Positions 8,210 to 15,500 of a stretch of DNA of 64,000 nucleotides are shown one piece after another. This stretch comes from Verrucomicrobiota bacterium. Its GTDB lineage: Bacteria; Verrucomicrobiota; Verrucomicrobiae; Limisphaerales; UBA11358. The notes under the pieces were generated by a model, which was not told the origin of the DNA, did not search any database, and worked only from the letters and a program-made list of their open reading frames with translations. The stretch lies in NCBI GenBank assembly GCA_014860005.1, contig JACZKP010000103.1, positions 41,149 to 105,148 of the forward strand. Reading direction: 5' to 3'. Both the position numbers and the translations under genes were made by a program. Every line of letters begins with the position of its first letter. Position 1 is the stretch's first letter.

Positions 8210-8917
8210 CTATCGCTTGATGCGGATTTGCAGGTCCTTGAACTCCACCTTCATCGGCGGCCCTTGGTGCATTTGTAGCGCGATGATGCCTTTGGGCAGC
8301 GCAAACTTTGGCTCGTAATCCTCCACCTCGCACATGAGCACGTTGTTGATCCACATCGTAATCTTTGGCCCTTCGGCGAGGATGCGATATTCATTCCAGT
8401 CACCGGGCTTGATAGCTTTCAACAGTTCCTGTGAGTCGGCAAAGGTGGTGATGGTCTTCTTGCCCGCCGCATCAATGCGCACCTTCTCGCCGCGTTGCGC
8501 GACCAGACCGCGCACATGCTGGTAGAGGCAACCGACGTATTCGCCGGCCGCGTCGAAGTCCGCCTGATAGCCCCACGCATCCCAGTTCGGCCGTTTTTCG
8601 CTGCGGAACTGAATGCCGGAATTCGCCGGCCCAGTGATTCGCCACTGGCAGCGCATCTCGAAATCCGCGGGTTCACCGCCCTTCCAATAAAGGTAATGCG
8701 ACTGGTTGCACGGCTTCTCCGGCGTGCTCTCAGACATCAGCACGCCCTCCCGCACCGTCCACCAGCCGGGCGAACCTTCCCAACCGGTGAGGTCTTTGCC
8801 GTTGAACATGGAAACAAACCCGTTGGTTGATCCAGCGGACTCCGCCGCGTGAATAGTCAATCCCAATACAAGTGAGCCAATCAAAACCACCGCTCCTTTG
8901 AAGTGCCATTGTTTCAT
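8210..8917 (-). CDS. DUF1080 (3-keto-disaccharide hydrolase-like) secreted protein
   Basis: The 235-residue protein has a signal peptide (VVLIGSLVLGLTIHAAES) and the DUF1080 core: GFVSMFNGKDLTGWEG near residue 33, NSGIQFRSE near 98, WNEYRILAEGPKITMWINN near 172 and GIIALQMHQG near 213. The fold is a concanavalin-like beta sandwich. Members have recently been associated with hydrolysis of 3-keto-glycosides; whether this copy does so is unknown. It leads a two-gene operon with the GH106 rhamnosidase, so a carbohydrate role is likely. A second DUF1080 gene is at 39513. Confidence 0.88.
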   Translation of the reverse strand: MKQWHFKGAVVLIGSLVLGLTIHAAESAGSTNGFVSMFNGKDLTGWEGSPGWWTVREGVLMSESTPEKPCNQSHYLYWKGGEPADFEMRCQWRITGPANSGIQFRSEKRPNWDAWGYQADFDAAGEYVGCLYQHVRGLVAQRGEKVRIDAAGKKTITTFADSQELLKAIKPGDWNEYRILAEGPKITMWINNVLMCEVEDYEPKFALPKGIIALQMHQGPPMKVEFKDLQIRIKR

Positions 8918-9330
8918 AAATGAATTCTCCGCGGGATTCCTACATCGCGCCGCTTCGCGTCCGCAAGGTTATTCGATTGCAGTTACCAGCAACTCAGCAG
9001 AGAAAATGGTGTGGAGACCGGCGGATTGAGCTGGCGGCAATTGTCAGTCCCGTGTTGCCACTTCACCTACAGCGAACGGAACGAGCGGATGACCGTGTCC
9101 GACTCTTGATGTCTGTTTGGTCAACTCGCTTCGAGCCATGCTGTGGGCGATCCAATTTGGACACGCCGCACGCGCGAGGGAGGGTGTGCCGCTCCAACTG
9201 CAAATTGCGGTTAAACCTCCACGCGGCTGATACTGTAACCTGACAGCAGGCAAGACTGCTCAGACTCCCAAATCGAACTCGCGCATTTCAAATTCATGTG
9301 TATGATTTCCTGGTCAGCACCATTCACCAG
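8918..9330. other. Intergenic region between divergent genes, no gene recognised
   Basis: About 410 bp between the DUF1080 gene (leftward) and the pilin-like gene (rightward). No supported coding sequence, RNA or clear promoter hexamers were seen. It should contain the promoters of both flanking transcripts. Confidence 0.4.
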
Positions 9331-10194
9331 ATGAGAATGAGCGATCAGTGCGAAAACCGGACCACTGCCGTACCCCCTGCCGGCGCGCTTCACAATTCGC
9401 GCACCTGCGCCTTCGCGTTCACCCTGACCGAACTGCTCGTTGTTATCGCCGTCATTGCCATTCTCGCCTCGCTGCTGTTGCCGGCGCTGTCGCGGGGCAA
9501 GCGTCATGCCTTGAACACGGCCTGCCTTAACAATCTCATGCAACTGACCTTGTGTTGGACCATGTACACGCATGATCACAATGATACGATGCCACCGAAC
9601 AATTCGGTTTATGACATTTCCACCGGGGCGCCAATTCCCGGACTGGACCTGAGTCAAACCTGGTGTCCCGGCAACACCCGCACAGATACCAACACGGCGA
9701 ACATCGAGAAGGGGCACTTGTTTCGCTACAACCGCAATGCCGGGATTTATCGCTGCCCGGCGGACCGATCCCAGGTGGAACTTTCCCATGGCGCGACGTT
9801 GCCGATGGCACGCACGCGCAGTTACAACATGAGCCAATCCCTGAATGGAATTGGATACAACACCGCGGGAATGTCCTGGCTTCCTACTTATCAACGCCTC
9901 GTCCAAATCCGGCAGCCGGTGAACCTTTTTGTTTTCATGGATGTTCATGAAGACGGGATTCTTGATGCGATGTTCGGCATCCCGCCACAGGGCACCTACT
10001 GGGACGGCATCTGGTTCGACCTTCCAGCCAACCGCCACAATCAAGGCGCCAATCTGTCCTTCGCCGATGGCCACGTGGAACGGTGGAAATCGAGCGTGCC
10101 CAAAATCTTTCGCGAGTTGGGCCAAACCGTCCTGCCGGAGGAATATCTCGACTACCGCCGTGTCCAGTCCGCCATCCGGCAGAATTGGGATTGA
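9331..10194 (+). CDS. Type II secretion/type IV pilin-like protein with H-X9-DG C-terminus
   Basis: A prepilin cleavage and assembly motif is visible near residues 28-52 (AFTLTELLVVIAVIAILASL), with the conserved Glu five residues after the cleavage position. The C-terminal region has HNQGANLSFADGHVE, the H-X9-DG motif common in very numerous Planctomycetes/Verrucomicrobia pilin-like proteins. The protein is expected to be processed by a prepilin peptidase and sit in the membrane or periplasm as a pseudopilin. No secretion genes are near it. ATG 9331 is preferred; a GTG at 9298 would add 11 residues. Confidence 0.82.
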   Translation: MRMSDQCENRTTAVPPAGALHNSRTCAFAFTLTELLVVIAVIAILASLLLPALSRGKRHALNTACLNNLMQLTLCWTMYTHDHNDTMPPNNSVYDISTGAPIPGLDLSQTWCPGNTRTDTNTANIEKGHLFRYNRNAGIYRCPADRSQVELSHGATLPMARTRSYNMSQSLNGIGYNTAGMSWLPTYQRLVQIRQPVNLFVFMDVHEDGILDAMFGIPPQGTYWDGIWFDLPANRHNQGANLSFADGHVERWKSSVPKIFRELGQTVLPEEYLDYRRVQSAIRQNWD

Positions 10195-10311
10195 ATTTCA
10201 AACGCCATACGACACCGTGACCACACGATTCTCGATTTCGGTTTCAGCGATACCGTCGCGCTGAACTGACTGGTCCACGGTCTTGGAATTCCAAGAAGCA
10301 TCGAAACACTT

Positions 10312-10704
10312 ATGCCGCAACCACTAAATTTCCGGCGACTCGTCAATGTGCCCACAATTCTTTTCACGGTGGCCGTGCTTGGATTGTTGAGCTTCCGCAC
10401 TTGGAACTCGCTCCAAGTAAGGGACGCAAAGTTGTTTTGTGAATCACTGATCCCGAAACTTCGGCAGGAACTGTCGGAAACTGGTAAGTATCCGGATAAG
10501 ATTGATCCAGCGTGGTGGGCTGGGAAAAAGGTTCCACCGCTCATTAACACTCACGAAATGTACTCGATTATTCAGCTGACCAGCCCACCATCCAACCGAG
10601 TGTTTATACTGCGATTTGAGAATCCTTACGCCTTTTGGGACAACATTGTCAGGTTTCGCAGCGATGATATGGCTTGGGATTCTTTCGATGCGAACCAGAG
10701 ATGA
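10312..10704 (+). CDS. Hypothetical membrane-anchored protein
   Basis: The 130-residue product is not recognised. It has one N-terminal hydrophobic segment (TILFTVAVLGLLSF, residues 15-28), then a soluble part with a Trp/Tyr-rich region (KYPDKIDPAWWAG). The orientation suggests a single anchor with the bulk outside the cytoplasm. Its stop overlaps the ATG of a 36-codon signal-peptide-like frame. The region is locally more AT-rich than its neighbours, suggesting recent acquisition or relaxed constraint. Confidence 0.5.
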   Translation: MPQPLNFRRLVNVPTILFTVAVLGLLSFRTWNSLQVRDAKLFCESLIPKLRQELSETGKYPDKIDPAWWAGKKVPPLINTHEMYSIIQLTSPPSNRVFILRFENPYAFWDNIVRFRSDDMAWDSFDANQR

Positions 10705-10811
10705 AACCCGTCGTGCTTCTGTTCTTACTAAACTTCAGTTTCATATCTCTTGCGCTTGCCCTGCGCCTTGAGAAAGGGAACGAAGCTTCTGTGTGTTTTG
10801 ATTCGCGTTAA
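10701..10811 (+). CDS. Tiny 36-residue signal-peptide-like frame, possibly a truncated gene
   Basis: ATG at 10701 overlaps the previous stop in the ATGA arrangement. The peptide begins with Lys and a long hydrophobic run ending in LALAL (MKPVVLLFLLNFSFISLALA), which looks like a signal peptide, but a TAA ends the frame after 15 further residues. It may be a small secreted peptide or the stump of a gene whose body has been lost. Confidence 0.3.
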   Translation: MKPVVLLFLLNFSFISLALALRLEKGNEASVCFDSR

Positions 10812-10858
10812 TCCGCTTGCGGCAATTCACCACTCAGGGAAACCTTTGCCACATCGAA

Positions 10859-11578
10859 ATGAAACTCCTCGACCTCGCGTTGCCAACACCGGCGGAAAAC
10901 CTCGCTGTCGAGGAGGCCTGGCTCGACGCCGCTGAGGCGGGTGAAGCGGGTGAAGTCCTGCGCTTCTGGGAATTTTCAGGACATTTCGTAGTCGTGGGTT
11001 ATGCCAACAAAGTCGCCACGGAGGTGAACGTTCCGGCGTGTGAAGCGCGGGGAATTCCAGTGCTGCGACGTTGTTCCGGCGGCGGGACAGTCTTGCAGGG
11101 GCCGGGCTGCTTGAATTACGCGCTTGTGCTGGAAATCACAGCCGACGGTCCGCTCAGAAATATCTCCTCCGCCAATCAGTTCATCATGGAACGCAATCGC
11201 GCCGCGCTCCAGGCTGCACTGAACCGCCCGGTCGCTGTGCAAGGCCACACGGATCTCACGCACGACGGATTGAAGTTTTCCGGCAACTCCCAGCGCCGGC
11301 GCCGGCACTACCTGATGTTCCACGGCACGTTTCTGCTGAATTTTGAGCTCGCCCTGCTGGAAGCCGTGTTGCGCCCGCCCACGCAGCAGCCGGAATATCG
11401 TCGGCAACGGTCGCACACGGAATTTGTCACCAATCTTAATGTGCCTGCCGCCACCGTGAAGGCCGCGCTGGCGAATGCTTGGGAAGCAAAAGAACCTGGC
11501 GTGGACTTTCCCCGGGAGCGGATGACCGCACTTGTCAACGAGAAATACGCCACGCCCGCCTGGTCGTTCAAATTCTGA
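10859..11578 (+). CDS. Lipoate-protein ligase A family protein
   Basis: About 239 residues of the BPL/LplA/LipB fold. Visible motifs are LPTPAENLAVEEAWLD at the start, the ligand loop VLRRCSGGGTVLQGPGCLNY near residue 75, and the Lys-bearing loop THDGLKFSGNSQRRRR near residue 135, equivalent to the catalytic Lys of LplA. The role would be attaching or transferring lipoyl or octanoyl groups to dehydrogenase E2 or GcvH domains in the cytoplasm. The ATG at 10859 is chosen because it places the family's N-terminus correctly; a start at 10817 would add a non-conserved tail. It converges on the small gene at 11568 with an 11-bp overlap. Confidence 0.83.
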   Translation: MKLLDLALPTPAENLAVEEAWLDAAEAGEAGEVLRFWEFSGHFVVVGYANKVATEVNVPACEARGIPVLRRCSGGGTVLQGPGCLNYALVLEITADGPLRNISSANQFIMERNRAALQAALNRPVAVQGHTDLTHDGLKFSGNSQRRRRHYLMFHGTFLLNFELALLEAVLRPPTQQPEYRRQRSHTEFVTNLNVPAATVKAALANAWEAKEPGVDFPRERMTALVNEKYATPAWSFKF

Positions 11579-11819
11579 TTTGCACCACCGCTTCGTGCAG
11601 GAAGAGACTGATCCATTCCTGCGCGGCGAGCCGGTCGTTGTGGGAACCGCCGCGCAATTGCCACTTGCCGTCCCGGCTACGAATCAACGTCGCTCCACCA
11701 AATCGCGCAATCACTTCGCCCTCGTCCGCCCAGGATTTCCAAAGTTGCTTCAATTTCATGAGGCGAGCGTAATACCGCCACTGGGACAAATGCCGTCCAA
11801 GCTGAAAATCTCCCGCCAT
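11568..11819 (-). CDS. Small conserved-looking hypothetical protein
   Basis: An 83-residue protein with a compact, balanced composition and a plausible domain (KLWKSWADEGEVIARFGG-like core, then KWQLRGGSHNDRLAAQEW and FLHEAVVQ). It has no signal peptide or membrane segment. The function is not recognised. It sits between the lipoate ligase-like gene (converging) and lexA (diverging), so its promoter shares 57 bp with the lexA operator region and it might respond to the same repressor. Confidence 0.55.
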   Translation of the reverse strand: MAGDFQLGRHLSQWRYYARLMKLKQLWKSWADEGEVIARFGGATLIRSRDGKWQLRGGSHNDRLAAQEWISLFLHEAVVQIRI

Positions 11820-11857
11820 TTTTTTCTCAATCCAATAGTTGACAATCCGGGCGCTAT

Positions 11858-11875
11858 ACTACTCATTTGAGTAGT
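11858..11875. promoter_or_regulatory. Candidate LexA operator (perfect 8-bp inverted repeat)
   Basis: ACTACTCATTTGAGTAGT is a perfect palindrome with 8-bp arms and a 2-bp centre, ending one base before the lexA ATG. A TATACT hexamer overlaps its left edge and a TTGACA lies at 11839-11844, but their 10-bp spacing is not that of a normal promoter. The position suits autoregulation of the lexA-polymerase operon. The sequence is unlike the LexA boxes of E. coli or Bacillus. Confidence 0.6.
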
Positions 11876-11876
11876 A

Positions 11877-12500
11877 ATGGTTGACCTGACCCCAGCCCAG
11901 CAAAGAATCCTGAATTTCATTCAAGCGGAAATTCAGGCCGGGCGGTCCACGCCCAGCCATCAGGAGATTGCGGACCACTTCGGTTTCCGCAGCAAGCGGG
12001 CCGCCGCCTGCCATCTCGAAGCGCTCAGGAAGAAAGGCGCTCTGGAATCCCAACCGGGCAAAGCCCGTTCCCTGCGCGTCATTTCGCCGCTGGCCAGGCT
12101 GCGCAGCCGGATTGCGGACATTCCGCTGTTTGGCTCCATCCCGGCAGGGTTTGCGCGCGTGCGCGAACCGGAAGCCGCCGGGTGTGTTTCCGTGGACGTG
12201 GCAAGCCTCGGTTTCAAACCGACCCGGAACACGTTCGCGCTACGGGTCACGGGCGATTCCATGATTGGCCGGCACGTTCTCGATGGCGACATTGTCGTGT
12301 TGGAACACGGGCCAGAACCACGGCCCGGCGATATTGTGGCGGCATTGATTGACGGCGAGAGCACGCTCAAAACATTTTTGCGGAAAAACGGCAAACCCTA
12401 TCTCAAGGCCGAGAATCCCCAATTCCCGGATTTGCTCCCGGCGGAGGAATTGATGATCCAAGGCGTATTCAAGGCGCTCATCCGCAAGGCGAAGGAATGA
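11877..12500 (+). CDS. lexA: LexA-type SOS repressor with self-cleavage domain
   Basis: The 207-residue protein has a winged-helix DNA-binding domain (residues 1-70, with STPSHQEIADHFGFRSKRAA containing the recognition helix) and an S24 peptidase domain. The Ala90-Gly91 cleavage site is in FGSIPAGFARVREPE, the catalytic Ser128 in VTGDSMIGRH and Lys165 in ESTLKTFLRK. All catalytic parts are present, so RecA-stimulated self-cleavage is expected. It is followed after 3 bp by the fused DinB-DnaE2 gene, so both should be induced together by DNA damage. It may be a cassette-specific paralogue rather than the main LexA; only the genome could tell. Confidence 0.92.
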   Translation: MVDLTPAQQRILNFIQAEIQAGRSTPSHQEIADHFGFRSKRAAACHLEALRKKGALESQPGKARSLRVISPLARLRSRIADIPLFGSIPAGFARVREPEAAGCVSVDVASLGFKPTRNTFALRVTGDSMIGRHVLDGDIVVLEHGPEPRPGDIVAALIDGESTLKTFLRKNGKPYLKAENPQFPDLLPAEELMIQGVFKALIRKAKE

Positions 12501-12503
12501 ATC

Positions 12504-15500
12504 ATGCCGCGCGTCATTGTCCATCTGGACGCGGACGCGTTCTTCGCGTCTGTTGAGCAGGCTGCCAACACGCGCTTGCGCGGCAAGCCGATTGCCGTGG
12601 GCGGCGAACGGCGCGGGATCATTGCCTCGGCCTCCTACGAGGCACGGCGGTTCGGCGTTTACACACCCATGCCCACCGCGCGGGCACGCAAGCTTTGCCC
12701 GAAACTCATCGTGTTGCCGGGCGATTTCGAGCGTTACGAACAGTTCTCCCAGTGGATGTTCAATTACTGCTACGACTTCACGCCGGACGTGGAACAAACT
12801 TCGATTGATGAAGGTTACTTCGACCTGACGGCAAACCGGCGAAAGCCGCCCGTGGAAATTGCGCTGACAATTCGCCGTGCCATCGGGCAATCGCTAAAGC
12901 TTTCCGTCAGCGAAGGTCTCGGCACGAACAAGCTCGTCAGCCAGATTGCGTCAAAACTCAGCAAACCGGCGGCGTTCCGGGAAGTGCCGCCCGGCCAGGA
13001 GGAATTGTTCCTGCATCCCCTGCCCAATCGCTGGTTGCCGGGTATCGGACCGAAAACCTCGGCGCGGCTCAACTCCGCCGGCCTGGCGGAAATCCGGCAC
13101 ATTGCCGCCACGCCGCCCGAACTGCTGGAACTGATTCTGGGCCGGCAGGCATCGCTCGTTTATCAGTTCGCCCACGGGATTGATGAGCGGCAGATCGTTC
13201 CGGCGCGGGACCCGCAGAAGAGTTTCAGCCAGCAGGAAACCTTCGCGCAGGACGTGACGGACGAGGACTACCTGCAAGCGGTGTTGCGGCGCATGGCGGA
13301 TCATCTGTTCGCCAAGGTGCGCGAGGACGGCAAGAGCATCCGCACGCTGACGGTGAAGGTGCGTTACAACGACATGGCCGAGGATCAATGCAGCGAAAGC
13401 CTGCTCGAACCGACCGATCTGGAAACTGATATTTACGGAAAGTTGCATGGCATGTTGCGGCAGGCGTGGAAACGCCGGGTGAGTTTGCGGCTGGTGTCCT
13501 TGAAACTGACCAACGTGTACGAGGGCGTTTTCCGCTCCGATCTGCCGCTGGACCGGGCAGCCGAACAACAGGACGCACGGGAACGGCTCGCCCGCGTGGT
13601 GGATGAACTACGAAAGTTGCGCGGGGCATCGGTGATTCTGCGCGGCCACGATTTCCGTTTGCGCGCTCCACCGCGTGAAGCTGTAGCCGCCGACGTGAGG
13701 AGGCGGACATCGGTGACAAACTCAACTGACAAAGCTCCGCCCTCCGCCTCGTTACCTCGGCGGCTACACAGCTACGTGCCGCTGCGGGTTCACAGCTATT
13801 ACTCGTTTCTGGATTCGACACTGTCGCCGGCAGCCGTTGTAAACATGGCGGTGCAAAACAACTGTCCGGCCGGGGCGCTGACGGACTACGGCAATCTGCA
13901 CGGCGCGGTGGAATTCGTTCAGGCGGCGCAAAAAGCGGGCATCAAACCGATCCTCGGAGTCGAATTGAATCTGGCGCAAGAACCCTTGCTGCTTTATGTG
14001 GAGTCCGCGCGCGGCTATCACAATCTTTGCCGGCTGCTCTCGCGTCACGCGGCGGATCAGGATCGCGAGGCGAGTTCGGTCGCCGCCCAACAACGCCGCC
14101 CGATACACCGCCAGTTACTGGAGGAGTTCAGTGAAGGGCTGCTCGCGGTCACGAACGATCCAAAACTGGCGGAGTTGTTTCCCGGACGTTTCTATCGGAT
14201 GGCAACCAGGAGCGCGTCTGGCAATTCAGTTTCCACCGTCCCCTGCCCTGCCATTCACTACGGCACGCCGGAGGATCGCTTGCGTTACGACATTGTCCAA
14301 AGCATCCGCACGCTCACGCTGTTGCGGCAGGCACATCCAGAGAAACGCGTGGGCGGGCGTTACCATTTCCGCACGCCCGCTGAGATGCAGACCGGTTGCC
14401 GGGAAAATCCCGAATGGCTCAGGCACGCCCAGGAAATCGCCGAGCGCTGTCAGTTTGATTTGCCGTTTGGCAAGCCGCAATTCCCGGCCTTTCCAACTCC
14501 GGATGGTTCAACGTCAAAAGCTTTTCTGCGACGCCTGGTGTTGGAAGGTCTGCAACACCGTTATCACCATCGCCGCATTGTCACGGACACCGGCGCTACG
14601 GTTCCGTTGGAGCGCGTAAGATCACAGACTGAAACCGAACTCGCGATCATTGTCGCGGTCGGCTACGAGGATTTGTTTTTGAGCACCTGGGATTTGTTGC
14701 AGGCGTGCCGCGCGCACGGCATCGAGTGGATCACTCGCGGCAGCGCGGCGGACAGCCTGGTCTGTTATTGCCTCGGTATTTCGGACGTGTGCCCCATTCG
14801 TTTCGATCTCTACTTCCGCCGTTTTCTCAACCCGGAGCGCATGGCGCTGCACAAGTTGCCGGACATTGACGTGGATTTCCCGCACGACCGTAAGGACGAC
14901 GTGGTGAAATTGTTGTTCGAGCGACACGGACCGGAGCATTGCGCGGTGGTGGGCGGCTTCTCGACGTTTCAGGTGCGCAGCGCGGTGGCGGATGTGGCCA
15001 AAGTGCTCGGCGCAGCGGAGTTTCAAATCCGGCGTTTCACCGAACATTTCCCGTGGAGCTTCGGCGGCGGCTGGATTCCGCTGGATGAAGTCAGGCCGCT
15101 GGGCAATGACCTGCTCGAAAAACTCAAAGCCAGCCCGGAATGTCGCGATTTGCCCCTTGATGAAGAACCGTTCAAGACGGCAGTGGAAACGGCCGTGTTC
15201 CTCGACGGTTTTCCGCGTCATCCCAAGATGCATCCGTGCGGTGTGGTTTTGTCGCGGCAACCGATGCATGAATTGACGCCAACCTTCATCGCCAACAAAG
15301 GCTGGCCCACCACCCATTTCGACATGGACGCGGTGGAGGCAATCGGCCTGGTGAAAACGGACATCCTCGCACAAGGCGGGCTGGCGGTGATGCGGGATGC
15401 CCGTTTGGCGCTGGCGAAGCGCGGGGTGGAAGTGGATTTGAATCGTTGCGTTGCTGCCGAAGCGGAACTAGAAAGTGAGCCGATGGGAAAGGGAGAAAGT

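Noticed and set aside
5742..8318. 858-codon open frame on the plus strand opposite the rhamnosidase gene
   Set aside because: It is antisense to a clear GH106 enzyme; the translation is rich in His/Arg/Gln with no domain, as expected of a GC-rich shadow frame.
9044..9253. 69-codon minus-strand frame in the gap before the pilin-like gene
   Set aside because: No start context, motif or sensible composition supports it.
11839..11860. Classical promoter TTGACA/TATACT before lexA
   Set aside because: The hexamers are only 10 bp apart; normal spacing is 16-18 bp, so only the operator was annotated.
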